DNA of 64,000 bases from G963556115 sp963675945 (GTDB lineage: Bacteria > Planctomycetota > SZUA-567), in assembly GCA_963675945.1 (NCBI GenBank), contig OY780932.1, positions 62,001 to 126,000 on the forward strand. The letters are read 5' to 3'. Below the pieces are notes generated by a model, which was not told where the DNA came from, did no database searches, and worked only from the letters and a program-made list of their open reading frames with translations. The first letter of the stretch is position 1; the number at the start of each line of letters is the position of its first letter. The position numbers and the translations under genes were made by a program. Shown piece after piece: positions 29,250 to 38,315 of the stretch.

Positions 29250-29397
29250 AATTAAAACTACTCCAAAAACAAATTGGGTTTGAAGCTAACCCGATTTTAT
29301 AAAATAGCGGTATCCACCATTCCCAGCAAGTGCGTAAAGCTGGGCAACACCGCCAATATTCAGTTCAAGAATAAATCCTCAGGGCATCACTCCCGAA

Positions 29398-29934
29398 TCA
29401 TGTCCTCTCGACCTGATAAAACTCCAATTCAACTGGCGTAGAACGTCCAAAGATATGAACTACCACGCGCACAACCCCCTTCTCAGGAAACACCTCTTCA
29501 ACCATTCCTTCAAAGTTTTCAAACGGACCTTCTTTGATTCGAACCTTATGCCCAGACTCAAATTCAACCTTGGGCTTGGGCTTCTCTTGCTCACTGGAAA
29601 TGCTGCTGAGGATACGGTTGATCTCATCTTCAGGCAACGGCACCGGCTCACGCGGATTCGCACTTACAAAACCACTCACCCCGCTAGTATCGTTGATAAC
29701 ATACCAAGCATCATCTGAAAAATCCATCTCAATAAAGAGATACCCCGGGTAGGTCTTCTGCTCGACAATCCGCTTCTTTCCAGAGCGAATCTCCTGCACA
29801 CTCTCCTTGGGGATCAGTATCTCACGTATCTGCTCGGTCAACCCTTTGCTCTTGATCTGCTCAAGCATTAAATTCTTGATCTTCTCTTCACGCTCAGGCT
29901 GAACCTTTACTGTATACCATGTACCCATAACCAC
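29398..29934 (-). CDS. nusG: transcription elongation factor NusG
   Basis: NusG binds RNA polymerase and couples it to Rho or ribosomes. Its 178 residues have the NGN domain (WYTVKVQPEREEKIKNLMLE, TYPGYLFIEMD) and a C-terminal KOW domain (GHKVRIKEGPFENFEGMV). The reading may begin at MVMGTWY or at the next methionine two residues on (the ATG at 29928, MGTWY); I keep the longer start. It lies between secE and rplK as in most bacteria. Confidence 0.96.
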   Translation of the reverse strand: MVMGTWYTVKVQPEREEKIKNLMLEQIKSKGLTEQIREILIPKESVQEIRSGKKRIVEQKTYPGYLFIEMDFSDDAWYVINDTSGVSGFVSANPREPVPLPEDEINRILSSISSEQEKPKPKVEFESGHKVRIKEGPFENFEGMVEEVFPEKGVVRVVVHIFGRSTPVELEFYQVERT

Positions 29935-30015
29935 CCCTTTTTATATCTCAAACATTACATACCGAGGCCAAACCGCCCACACCCCGATAAGTACTGATTA
30001 TCTCCAACCCAAAGA

Positions 30016-30453
30016 CTACGCCAACAACCACTGCAAGACATTTTTCGCCAGCACAAAATCAAGTATTGTGTCTGCCAATCCAATATAGATCGCCAGCAAA
30101 ACCACAGCAACGATAACAACATAGGTTGCACCCCATGCCTCGGCTTTAGGGTCAAATAACGGCAGGTAATCCGGCCAGACAACCTTGCGCAACTCAACAT
30201 CAACGTCAATCAGAAAATCACTGGATTTAACCGCAAAAAATGCCAGATATACCGCCAACGCAGTTATACCAAGAAAGATCACCAACGCTCCAATAAAAGC
30301 GTGGTTCATAAACAATGAAGAAACAGAAGCACTAGATGCATCCTCAATAGACAACTGCCATCTGTACCAGCTAAATCCTGAGTAAAGCGCTAAAATAACC
30401 CCAAGAACTACCGCACCGGCTCTTGCTACCTTACCTTGTTTTTCCTTATGCAT
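30016..30453 (-). CDS. secE: preprotein translocase subunit SecE
   Basis: SecE clamps SecY in the inner-membrane translocon. I chose the ATG at 30453 (MHKEKQGK), which follows GGGGA; the longer frame to 30516 has an unconvincing start. The 145 residues hold three membrane segments (about 11-31, 49-73 and 107-135), the long form as in E. coli. The conserved amphipathic motif VDVELRKVVWPD lies before the last segment. It lies downstream of tRNA-Trp. Confidence 0.9.
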   Translation of the reverse strand: MHKEKQGKVARAGAVVLGVILALYSGFSWYRWQLSIEDASSASVSSLFMNHAFIGALVIFLGITALAVYLAFFAVKSSDFLIDVDVELRKVVWPDYLPLFDPKAEAWGATYVVIVAVVLLAIYIGLADTILDFVLAKNVLQWLLA

Positions 30454-30643
30454 TACCGTCCCCAAAATATATATAATCTTTGACAAACATCCAAACCCAA
30501 CCATAACACCGTCCAAACCTAGGACAAACCTTACGGCTAAAAAATTTTAAGCTTATATCGACACTGTCTCATAAATAGACTTATGTAGAGTGCCATTACA
30601 AACAGCACTCTACACAGTCAGCGAAGTCTATATATCCAAAACT

Positions 30644-30720
30644 TGGCAGGGGTGGAGGGACTCGAACCCCCAGCCGCCGGTTTTGGAAACCGGAGCTCTA
30701 GCCAATTGAGCCACACCCCT
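30644..30720 (-). tRNA. tRNA-Trp(CCA)
   Basis: The minus-strand cloverleaf has acceptor AGGGGTG/CACCCCT, D arm GCTC/GAGC, anticodon stem CCGGT/ACCGG with loop TTCCAAA (anticodon CCA), T arm GGGGG/CCCTC and an encoded CCA tail. It lies between tuf and secE, where chlamydiae and many others keep it. Confidence 0.96.
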
Positions 30721-30860
30721 GCATATACCTATTTACATCATATGACAAACCAGAGAACCACCACAACCAACTACCTCTTGATTCACCAAATATCACTCGC
30801 CAAAAGCAGGAGCATCACACTCTAAGAAAAGAAGCTCAATCCCGCCGGCCACTTTATTTA

Positions 30861-32063
30861 CTACTCAATAACGGTGGTAACCACACCTGAACCTACGGTT
30901 CTGCCACCTTCACGAATAGCGAAGCGGAGCTGCTCTTCCATCGCAATCGCGTCGATAAGCTCGATATCCATAGTGATGTTATCACCAGGCATTACCATCT
31001 CGACACCCTCTGGCAGAATAGCCTGACCGGTTACATCGGTGGTACGGAAGTAGAACTGTGGACGGTAACCGCTGAAGAATGGAGTGTGACGACCACCCTC
31101 TTCAGAAGTAAGTACATATACCTCGCCCTTGAACTTCTTGTGTGGAGTAATACTGTTTGGCGCACACAGAACCATACCGCGGTTTACCGCGCTCTTCTCA
31201 ACACCACGCAGCAGCACACCGAGGTTATCACCTGGAACACCCTTGTCCAGGGTCTTCTGGAACATCTCAACACCGGTACATACAGTCTCTTGAGTATTGC
31301 CCAGACCAACGATCTGAACCTTATCTTGCATCTTGATAGTACCACGCTCTACACGGCCGGTAACTACAGTACCACGACCCTTGATGCTGAAGACGTCCTC
31401 GATAGGCATGAGGAATGGCTTGTCGTCTTCACGCTCTGGAATGTCGAAGTATTCGTCCATAGTATCCAGCAGCAACTTGATACCACTGCTCTCGTCGGTT
31501 GGATCCTCGATACCCTTCAGCGCTGAACCACGGACGATCGGCAGATCATCACCTGGGAATTCATACTTACTGAGCAACTCACGAATCTCCATCTCAACCA
31601 ACTCTACGAGCTCTTCTTCACCTTCCATCAGATCACACTTATTAAGGAAGACGAGTACCTTTGGCACCGCTACCTGACGAGCAAGCAGGATATGCTCACG
31701 AGTCTGTGGCATTGGGCCTGATGGTGCTTCAACTACGAGGATCGCACCGTCCATCTGCGCAGCACCGGTGATCATGTTCTTGACGTAGTCAGCGTGTCCT
31801 GGGCAGTCCACGTGAGCGTAGTGGCGCTGTTCTGACTCGTACTCAACGTGTGAAGTAGCAATAGTAAGGATCTTGGTAGCATCACGACGACCCTGAGACT
31901 CAGAAGCCTTGGCAACCTCATCATAAGCAATCGCAGCACCACCGTAGAGTTTGGCCGATACAGAAGTAAGCGCAGCTGTAGTAGTTGTCTTACCATGGTC
32001 AACGTGACCGATTGTACCTACGTTGATGTGTGGCTTGTTTCTCTGAAATGTTTCTTTTGCCAT
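30861..32063 (-). CDS. tuf: elongation factor Tu
   Basis: EF-Tu brings aminoacyl-tRNA to the ribosome. The 400 residues are intact: G1 GHVDHGKT, G3 DCPGHADY, G4 NKCD, and the switch region around residues 40-65. Domains II and III carry RGTVVTGRVERG and GGRTVGSGVVTTVIE. The ATG at 32063 has AGGAG upstream. Codon use is strongly biased, as expected for a highly expressed gene. It is preceded by an unusually long 424-base spacer from tRNA-Thr. Confidence 0.99.
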   Translation of the reverse strand: MAKETFQRNKPHINVGTIGHVDHGKTTTTAALTSVSAKLYGGAAIAYDEVAKASESQGRRDATKILTIATSHVEYESEQRHYAHVDCPGHADYVKNMITGAAQMDGAILVVEAPSGPMPQTREHILLARQVAVPKVLVFLNKCDLMEGEEELVELVEMEIRELLSKYEFPGDDLPIVRGSALKGIEDPTDESSGIKLLLDTMDEYFDIPEREDDKPFLMPIEDVFSIKGRGTVVTGRVERGTIKMQDKVQIVGLGNTQETVCTGVEMFQKTLDKGVPGDNLGVLLRGVEKSAVNRGMVLCAPNSITPHKKFKGEVYVLTSEEGGRHTPFFSGYRPQFYFRTTDVTGQAILPEGVEMVMPGDNITMDIELIDAIAMEEQLRFAIREGGRTVGSGVVTTVIE

Positions 32064-32113
32064 TGTAATTCTCCTGAATAAATATTTTAAAAACCCGCCT
32101 AAATAAAAAAAAT

Positions 32114-32122
32114 ATTATAACA
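32114..32122 (-). promoter_or_regulatory. possible extended -10 promoter directly before tuf
   Basis: On the minus strand TGTTATAAT is a perfect -10 with the TGN extension, about 50 bases before the tuf start codon. No good -35 is seen. It would let tuf be transcribed apart from tRNA-Thr. Confidence 0.45.
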
Positions 32123-32130
32123 AGGCTTTG

Positions 32131-32292
32131 CTAAGATCTACTACATACTATTTCGCTATTCACACCACCGAGCGCACTTCTCAATACCGCAAAAGAAATC
32201 CAAGCACTTAAAATGTAAGGATCAGCACCAAGAGGCTCACCGCCACGAACCAGCAAAACCGCCAAACCGCATATTAGCTTAAGACTAATCAT
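32131..32292 (-). CDS. possible 53-residue membrane miniprotein in the tuf leader
   Basis: An open frame of 53 codons starts at the ATG at 32292 and ends at TAG 32131-32133, inside the spacer between tRNA-Thr and tuf. The product begins MISLKLICGLAVLLV and continues as SAWISFAVLRSALGG, so it has two short hydrophobic stretches. The ribosome site is weak. It may be chance reading through the tuf leader; without relatives to compare I hold it as doubtful. Confidence 0.25.
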   Translation of the reverse strand: MISLKLICGLAVLLVRGGEPLGADPYILSAWISFAVLRSALGGVNSEIVCSRS

Positions 32293-32486
32293 ACTTTAAC
32301 AACCCAACCAAACAGTTGAGTTGAAATCTTACACAAAATCCACAAAGTTGCAATGAGAAATACCATAATTTCTCACCAGACTTTATACTTTTTTGTAAAA
32401 ACCCAGACAGACAATGCGCCTCCACCAATCTCATACACAGGCTTCCAACTCTTTGAAGCTAAAACTGTCTAAAACCATAATATTAG

Positions 32487-32562
<76 letters not shown>

Positions 32563-32583
32563 ATATACCTGAATGGAATGACT

Positions 32584-32611
32584 AATATATGTAATACTGC
32601 CTCGTTGTCAA
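32584..32611 (-). promoter_or_regulatory. sigma70 promoter of the tRNA-Thr/tuf superoperon
   Basis: On the minus strand TTGACA (32611-32606) and TATATT (32589-32584) are 16 bases apart, 22 bases before the tRNA-Thr 5' end. It is a near-consensus promoter at the head of the translation/transcription gene cluster. Confidence 0.85.
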
Positions 32612-32713
32612 GCGCTAAGAAAAAAAAAATTTATTATATTTATTATATTATATATTTCTATTTTCTGCAAATAATCAGTATATTAAAGTAAAAAACAAAT
32701 TATATCCTAAAAG

Positions 32714-33427
32714 TTATTTTATACTATTACAAACCCAGGTTCTAAAGAAATCTAATTGCTCAGAAGTATGAAAATAATGCTCTGCTCCTTGCATTACAGT
32801 CAGATAACATTTATGATTTTTCACAAAATCCTCCAGTACGTCAGACTCACACAAATCATCCTCAGATCCTGATAAAATTTCTGTTTCATGCTCCCAACTG
32901 GTTATTTTATTTGATTTAACAAAGCAGTAATAATCCCAGTATAACTTCTGACCTATTGGCAGCAAAATTTCCTTTTCAGACTTAAGCTTCTCTTCTGACA
33001 CATCAAAAGCTGACATCAAATTATTTATTATTCTTTCCATATTGAGTACAGGAGACAGAAACAAACATTTATCGAGTAAACCATCTTGAAACGCAACTAA
33101 ACTGAAGTACGCTCCCATACTGCATGCAAATAAACTTACATCAGCCGAAACAGAATAAGCATACTCTTTTATAATATTCAAGTCTCGCACACAGTTTTGA
33201 GCATTACATATATAATCTAAATCATTATTTCTTTCACCATGCTCAGGCAGATCAAAACTCAACACCTGATAACCAGCACTCAGCACATTCTCTGCCAGCA
33301 TAGTAATGCATTCATCATCCTTACTAGACATATTTCCATGAACTGCAATAAACATCTTTTCAGACTTATCACCCCATAAAATTGCAGGGATACCGCTGAC
33401 GGTCAAATTTTCTTTTGATACATTCAT
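32714..33427 (-). CDS. alpha/beta-hydrolase family protein
   Basis: The 237-residue product shows an alpha/beta-hydrolase layout. An oxyanion turn HGNMSSKDDE follows the first strands, DLPEHGER lies near 60, and the nucleophile elbow reads ACSMGAY (Cys-Ser-Met-Gly, where the usual form is G-x-S-x-G). A late histidine is in GAEHYFHTS. It lacks a signal peptide and so should be cytoplasmic. The substrate is unknown. It is AT-richer than the ribosomal operon beside it, lies between two tRNA promoters and may be an accessory gene. The start ATG at 33427 has no strong ribosome site nearby. Confidence 0.7.
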   Translation of the reverse strand: MNVSKENLTVSGIPAILWGDKSEKMFIAVHGNMSSKDDECITMLAENVLSAGYQVLSFDLPEHGERNNDLDYICNAQNCVRDLNIIKEYAYSVSADVSLFACSMGAYFSLVAFQDGLLDKCLFLSPVLNMERIINNLMSAFDVSEEKLKSEKEILLPIGQKLYWDYYCFVKSNKITSWEHETEILSGSEDDLCESDVLEDFVKNHKCYLTVMQGAEHYFHTSEQLDFFRTWVCNSIK

Positions 33428-33736
33428 TTTTTATACTCTCACTTACTTAATTCACCTCAATACTATTACTATTTTATAATTCAGACTAGGAATTCAAAAT
33501 AATAACCCATTAACACTAAACGTCAATATATTTACTTACAACATCCTACACAACATCAATAAAGCGACAACAATTGATAAAAAAACCTGGACCTAAACAT
33601 ATATTAATAATACAATTAATGTAATAATATAATATTATATTTAGCAGATAAAAGCACACTATTTTACGTAAAAATCACCGTAAGAACTCCCTAAACAACC
33701 TATAAACACAAAACAAACTTTTTTTCCTTTTATCTA
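33428..33736. other. 309-base AT-rich gap
   Basis: No gene or RNA was recognised in this very AT-rich stretch between the hydrolase and the tRNA-Lys promoter. It would hold the hydrolase promoter on the minus strand. Confidence 0.4.
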
Positions 33737-33764
33737 TTGACATCTTGCCTCATTCCACTATACT
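33737..33764 (+). promoter_or_regulatory. sigma70 promoter of tRNA-Lys
   Basis: TTGACA and TATACT are separated by 16 bases, 40 bases before the tRNA. It matches the tRNA-Arg promoter in both elements and spacing. Confidence 0.88.
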
Positions 33765-33804
33765 TCTAAAACACTCGTTACTAATAGAGGTTTTTAATGA
33801 AGAT

Positions 33805-33881
33805 GCCTGCTTAGCTCAGCTGGCTAGAGCAATTGACTCTTAATCAATAGGTCCACGGTTCGAATCCGTGAGCAGGTACCA
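33805..33881 (+). tRNA. tRNA-Lys(CTT), likely integration site
   Basis: The cloverleaf has acceptor GCCTGCT/AGCAGGT, anticodon stem ATTGA/TCAAT with loop CTCTTAA (anticodon CTT) and encoded CCA. A decayed P4-type integrase starts 94 bases downstream, which is the usual arrangement when a tRNA 3' end serves as an attachment site. Confidence 0.96.
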
Positions 33882-33891
33882 AACCAAAAAC

Positions 33892-33931
33892 CCCTGTAAT
33901 TCCTAATACATAAGGACTTACAGGGTTTTTT
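33892..33931 (+). terminator. terminator after tRNA-Lys
   Basis: A 13-bp stem with one mismatched position (CCCTGTAATTCCT / AGGACTTACAGGG) is followed by TTTTTT. Confidence 0.88.
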
Positions 33932-34317
33932 AATGCACTTTTCACATCTTACAAAATGGAATTTAGTAAATAAAATGAGACTCAAAACACCCTTAATTTA
34001 GAAAATAAACCAAAAATAAAAGCCTTACAAACTTGCTGATACAGAAGAACTGTACATATTCGTCCCTAAGTCTGGACGAAAGGTCTGGTGAATAAACTAT
34101 AGCTTTGCAGATAAACAAAAGCCATGCACTTCGGTTCATACCCACTGACCTCCCTCAAAGAAGCTCGCGAACTCAGAGATGAAGCAAGAATATTACTATG
34201 TAAAAAATAGATCCTTCAGAAAAGAAAAAAGAAGCCCAGAGGAGAAAGATTGAAGTAACCGTGAATACTTTTGAGAATATGGCCAAGGAGTTGATCTGCC
34301 CCCATTAGTGATACCAC

Positions 34318-35236
34318 TTAAGAATATACAATATTACTTTTATTCTGGCAAGGACGAAGTGGCATAGCCACGCAGGACTTGCCAGAATAAATCTCTGTTT
34401 CTTTTTTACTCATACTGTTTCTGTACTCTGTTGGAGTTAAATATTTCAGAGAACTATGAGGACGAATATGATTATATTCTACCCGCCACTGTTCTATTAA
34501 AAACTCTGCTTCATAAATGCTGTCAAATTGTTCCTGTGATACCATAATTCATCTCTGAAACTACCATGGAAGCTTTCTATATAACCGTTCTCCCATGGGC
34601 TGCCCGGCTCTATATACAACGGTTTAACCTTGAGTTGTTTCAGCCATTTCCTGATCGCTGCTGCGATAAACTCAGAGCCATTATCACTGCGGGTATATTC
34701 AGGAATGCCATGGATAAGAAATAAGTCATTAAGAACATCTATTATATCTGTAGATTTCAATTTTCTCGATACTTTAAGAGCTAAACATTCACGGGTAAAC
34801 TCATCAAGTACACTCAATATTTTTAATGTCTTACCATCTGAAGTTCTATCAAAAATAAAATCATAACTCCATACATGATTTTCATGAGTGGCAGCATGAC
34901 GACGGATAGAACCATCATTGTAAAGTTGTCTGCGCCTCTTCTGCTTTCTCTTTACGACATTAAACCCTAGTTTTCTCCAGATTCGTTCTACTCGTTTATG
35001 ATTTAGGTTCCAACCAGCTTTCTTTAAAAGTGCAGTAATTCTACGATAGCCATACCTCTTGTATTTACTGGCTAACAGGCAGATTTCCTTTATAAGTTCT
35101 TTTTCATCGCTAGGTACAATATGTTCTCGCCGTTGAGTAGATCGTGGTTGATTCGCTACTTTACAAGCCCGTCGTTCTGAGACGCTGAATTCTTTCTGAA
35201 TATGAGCTACTGCTTTACGCCTCTTCTGCGGGCTTA
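34318..35236 (-). pseudogene. IS3-family transposase OrfB (type A), frameshifted
   Basis: The OrfB frame is open from the orfA overlap to about 34545. It reads YKRYGYRRITALLKKAGWNL, then the DDE integrase core with SVLDEFTRECLALKV and TRSDNGSEFIAAAIRKWLK and the glutamate in GSPWENGYIESFHGS. At about 34545 the sequence reads TTATGGTATCA where the sister copy at 57115 has TTATTATCA. The two extra bases shift the frame, and the tail (SQEQFDSIYEAEFLIEQWR) continues in another frame. This copy should not make a full transposase. Confidence 0.8.
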
Positions 35237-35512
35237 GAAGTTTCCCTCCGATAATTCTTTAAGCATAGCGTTATCAAGAGACAGATCAGCAACAAGCCTT
35301 TTCAGACGGGCATTCTCTTTCTCCAGTTCCTTTAGTTTTCTTGCTTTGTTGATATCCATTTTCCCATATTCTTTACGCCACTTATAAAAACTCTGAGAAG
35401 AGATACCTAGTTTTTTACAAGCTGCATCAATACTAGATCCTTGACCTTGTAAAACTTCCATTTCTCTGAGCATCTTGATGATTCTCTCAACTGATGTCTT
35501 TCTGCCTTTCAT
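35234..35512 (-). CDS. IS3-family transposase OrfA (type A)
   Basis: The 92-residue protein has a helix-turn-helix (KKLGISSQSFYKWRKEYGKM) and a leucine-zipper-like helix (KELEKENARLKRLVADLSLD), typical of IS3-family OrfA in the IS407 group. It ends inside the start of the orfB frame. The ATG at 35512 has AGGAAACG upstream. It appears intact. Confidence 0.88.
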   Translation of the reverse strand: MKGRKTSVERIIKMLREMEVLQGQGSSIDAACKKLGISSQSFYKWRKEYGKMDINKARKLKELEKENARLKRLVADLSLDNAMLKELSEGNF

Positions 35513-36681
35513 AACGTTTCCTTTCCTGAAACTTACCTACTATTATCCATATAATAGTGGATCACTTCCAGGGGGGCACATCAGAGTGGTACCATAAGAA
35601 CCGTCATTTATGGGGTGAAAAACGCCAACAAACAATCCTATCCAGCTTAAAACATAATGTATTCCCCACAACCGGGTCAATGCCCATAAGACAAATCAGA
35701 CCCCATAGCCTTCTAGTAATAATAGAAAAACTTGAAGCAAAAGGTATTCAATACACAACTCACATGACAATGCAACTATGTGGTAGAGTTTTCAGATATG
35801 CGATTGCTACAGACAGAGCAGATCACAATATAACCCCTGATATCAAAGGAGCTATCACACCACACAAAGAAGAACACTTCCCATCAATTACTGTTCCCAC
35901 GAAGGTAGGTAAATTATTGCAGGCATTAGACAACTTTGAAGGACAACTTGTAGTAGGGTCTGCGCTGAAGATGGCACCACTAGTTACTAGTTTTTGAGCT
36001 CCGCAACGCAGAATGGTCTAAAATAGGCTTTGACGATGCCTTATCGCAAATCCCAGTAAGGTGGTCTAATTTTCCAAAAAAAATTTAGGCACAAGGGAAC
36101 TTAACTTGACTTGATTCATAGATAAGTTATGATATCCCAATGGTTAACAAGTACAAAAAGCGTTCAAGAATTTCTAATGCTAAATTCAGAGAGATTGTAA
36201 GGCTCTGCGCTCTGGATTTAGAAGCTACAAAAACTTAGCTGCGAAAACTTACTGGAATTTCAAGACACAAGTGAATTCTATAAATAAAATTATTACTCAA
36301 TGATTCGTCAAAGAATAGCAGAGTATTGGAAGTTTTAAAGAGAGTCAGAGCCCCTTAAAGTATGAAACCGGCGAAAGATGTTCTTGAAATTGACGAAAGT
36401 TACTTTGGTGCTCGTAGAGTACGAGGGGTAAGAGGTCGCGGCGCATATGGCAAGCACACCGTCTTTAGGGCTTATCAAACGTGAAGCGGCAAGGTCTACA
36501 CCCATAGGTTGTTAAAAACTGCTCTACAAGTGAGATTAACCCCTAAAAAAGAAATAAAGGGTAAAGTACCAACTGTCCTTGCTCAGTAATATATACCGAT
36601 ATTAAGTGGTTTCAGGGATGAATTATTATCACAGGAAAATTTGACCTATGGCGAGTAGAATATAATCATATTCGTCCTCAT

Positions 36682-36954
36682 ATGGTAACTCCAACAGAGT
36701 ACAGCAGGTCACTTGTTAACTTTGGTTTCAAGAAACACCATAAAATTAAACATGTTGAAAATGAATTTGCCAAAGGGCATAATTACATCAACGGTATTGA
36801 GAATTTCTGGGCTATAGCTAAGACCAGATTGAGTAAATTTCGAGGTATTAGCAAAGCGACATTTTATTTGCACTTAAAAGAGTGCGAGTTTCGTTTTAAT
36901 AACAGGGATCAAGATAGCTATAAATTAATCTTGCAAATTTCGGGTGTCTCTTGA
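36682..36954 (+). pseudogene. IS1595-family transposase C-terminal fragment fused to IS3 sequence
   Basis: This is an open frame of 90 codons. The first six to seven codons come from type A IS3 sequence (MVTPTEYS) and the rest is the C-terminal end of an IS1595-family transposase (GHNYINGIENFWAIAKTRLS and ECEFRFNNRD, carrying the late catalytic region). It lacks the N-terminal DNA-binding and most catalytic parts. It is a fossil. Confidence 0.7.
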
Positions 36955-37100
36955 AATAGAAGATATCTGATAATTATGAATGAAGAGCGTCCTCATAGCT
37001 GGGCGCGGTGTTATGGCAAAATCCAACACAGACTTTTGCAGAGTCCAAGGTCTTAGCCAAAAATAAACAACTAGACATCATCAGACGGACAATCTAAGTC

Positions 37101-37171
37101 GAAGAAGTCAATGCTGAAGTCGCAGGATAATTATTATGTGTCTGTCAGGTAAAGCAGTAGCTATACACCTA
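37101..37171 (+). repeat. 71-base repeat, copy 1
   Basis: This closely matches 50690-50760 in the same orientation (shared blocks GCTGAAGTCG, AGGATAATTATTA, GTGTCTGTCAG). Both copies sit within IS debris. The source element is not recognised. Confidence 0.65.
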
Positions 37172-37267
37172 AAGATAATATTGTATATTCTTAATTGTAT
37201 CACTACTGGGGGCAAATCACTTTTACACAAAATTTATTGCAATACCACAGAATTTGTTACACCACCT

Positions 37268-38131
37268 TCAATTACTAATAAATACTGAAACTTCGTCGGG
37301 ATTTATTTCTATATTATGGATAAAGCAGTTTCCAGATAAATCAAATTGTTCCAGTTGCTCAACACTACACCCTTTTTGAGCAGTCGTAATAAATATTAGG
37401 TTATTTGGTAGTGCAGCAAGACATGTGGGCGTTGGCACAGGTACATCTACAACCTTGTCAATATTACCAGCAGGGTTATATCTAATGATCCTAAATCCCT
37501 GCCACTGGCCACTCCAAAGATAACCATCACGATCAATAATCAGCCCGTCAGGATAAATACTATTCTCTTTAATAGTAGCAAATATTTTTTTGTTATTAAC
37601 GGTTCCTGACTCAATGTCAAAATCAAACTCTAAGATTCTACTTGCAAACATTTCAGTTAAATACATCTTTTTCGCATCCAAACTAAACGCTATGCCATTA
37701 GGTACTGCATACCCCTCAAGTATGATTTCAACAGTATAATCATGATCGACTCTTATCAACCCGCCTACTTTATTAGTATTAATAACCGGATCATAATAAC
37801 CAATGTAATATCTTCCATCTGGGCCAACAATGCTATCATTTAAGACGCATCTAGAATCTAAAGGCAACAAGCGGCCTAAGTCCTTCTCAAGTTGCAATTC
37901 ATCATCAAGAAGCAAAAGGTTTGTTGCTGACTGAGCTATCCAACCTCCTGAAAACCTTCTCCCCATAGCTTGAATACTATCAATAACTACTATTCTTTCA
38001 ACAAATTTTGTACTAAGATCCATGCGGTAACAATATGGATTTTCAGTATCAACCCAATATACTTTATTATCATTTTTATTCCATATTGGAGCTTCTCCAC
38101 AAATACACTTACAATTACTAACAACATCCAT
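37268..38131 (-). CDS. SMP-30/gluconolactonase-family protein
   Basis: The beta-propeller family hydrolyses sugar lactones to sugar acids in the cytoplasm using a divalent metal. Metal-site motifs are visible: GEAPIW (glutamate) near the N-terminus, VPNGIAFS (asparagine) mid-protein and YPDGLIID (aspartate) further on. The length of 287 residues is normal. I place the start at the ATG at 38131, since GAGGTG lies six bases upstream; a GTG at 38140 is also in frame but overlaps that site. It lies downstream of the SorC-type regulator and would fit a pathway that oxidises a sugar to a lactone. The exact lactone is unknown. Confidence 0.85.
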   Translation of the reverse strand: MDVVSNCKCICGEAPIWNKNDNKVYWVDTENPYCYRMDLSTKFVERIVVIDSIQAMGRRFSGGWIAQSATNLLLLDDELQLEKDLGRLLPLDSRCVLNDSIVGPDGRYYIGYYDPVINTNKVGGLIRVDHDYTVEIILEGYAVPNGIAFSLDAKKMYLTEMFASRILEFDFDIESGTVNNKKIFATIKENSIYPDGLIIDRDGYLWSGQWQGFRIIRYNPAGNIDKVVDVPVPTPTCLAALPNNLIFITTAQKGCSVEQLEQFDLSGNCFIHNIEINPDEVSVFISN

Positions 38132-38315
38132 AATACGCACCTCAATTTAAAATAAATTGCAAGATATACAAACATACATGTCCAACCCTTGAACACTATA
38201 AATTAACCTTATTCAGATACTGCTGAAAACCACAGAAATGGTTATAACACTTGCAAAATAGGCAATTCAAATTAAACACAACTTAAAATAGCAAGTTTTT
38301 GAATATATAGTTTGA

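Larger units (their letters stand above)
34297..35578 (-). mobile_element. IS3-family (IS407-like) insertion sequence, type A copy 1
   Basis: The 1,282-base element lies inside the integrase remnant. Its ends match imperfectly in inverted orientation: TGCCCCCATTAGTGATACCA on the left and TGCCCCCCTGGAAGTGATCC read inward from the right. It carries orfA and orfB on the minus strand, overlapping as is usual where a -1 frameshift makes the transposase. I see no clean target duplication. Fragments of the same element occur at 36600-36705 with 37183-37213, 56850-57356, 61733-61951 and 63964-64000. Confidence 0.88.
33975..36058 (+). pseudogene. P4-type tyrosine integrase, decayed and interrupted by an IS
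   Basis: Pieces of one integrase can be read on both sides of the IS3-type element at 34297-35578. The left part gives the DUF4102 domain in shifting frames: KPYKLADTEELYIFVPKSG, then YPLTSLKEARELRDEARILL, then SEKKKEAQRRKIEVTVNTFE and NMAKELI. The right part gives the core-binding domain: SEWYHKNRHLWGEKRQQTIL, IRQIRPHSLLVIIEKLEAKG, MQLCGRVFRYAIATDRADHN. It continues in another frame as ELRNAEWSKIGFDDALSQIP. Stops and frameshifts are present and the C-terminal catalytic RHRY domain is missing. Such integrases place islands at tRNA 3' ends; tRNA-Lys lies just upstream. Confidence 0.82.
36062..37213 (+). mobile_element. mosaic of IS1595-type and IS3-type remnants
   Basis: From 36062 a TGGTCTAATTTTCCA stretch resembles the end of the type B IS3 element. 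A decayed IS1595/IS1016-type transposase begins at 36140 (VNKYKKRSRISNAKFREIVR, later EIDESYFGARRVRG and RGRGAYGKHTVF) with stops and shifts. At 36600-36705 a piece of type A OrfB tail is embedded. The IS1595 C-terminal part then resumes (LVNFGFKKHHKIKHVENEFA, HLKECEFRFNNRDQD) to 36954. The right end of a type A element lies at 37183-37213 (CACTACTGGGGGCA). No part is functional. Confidence 0.75.

Noticed and set aside
34297..35578. Target-site duplication of the type A IS
   Set aside because: The flanks GATC and CATC are similar but not identical, so no duplication is claimed.
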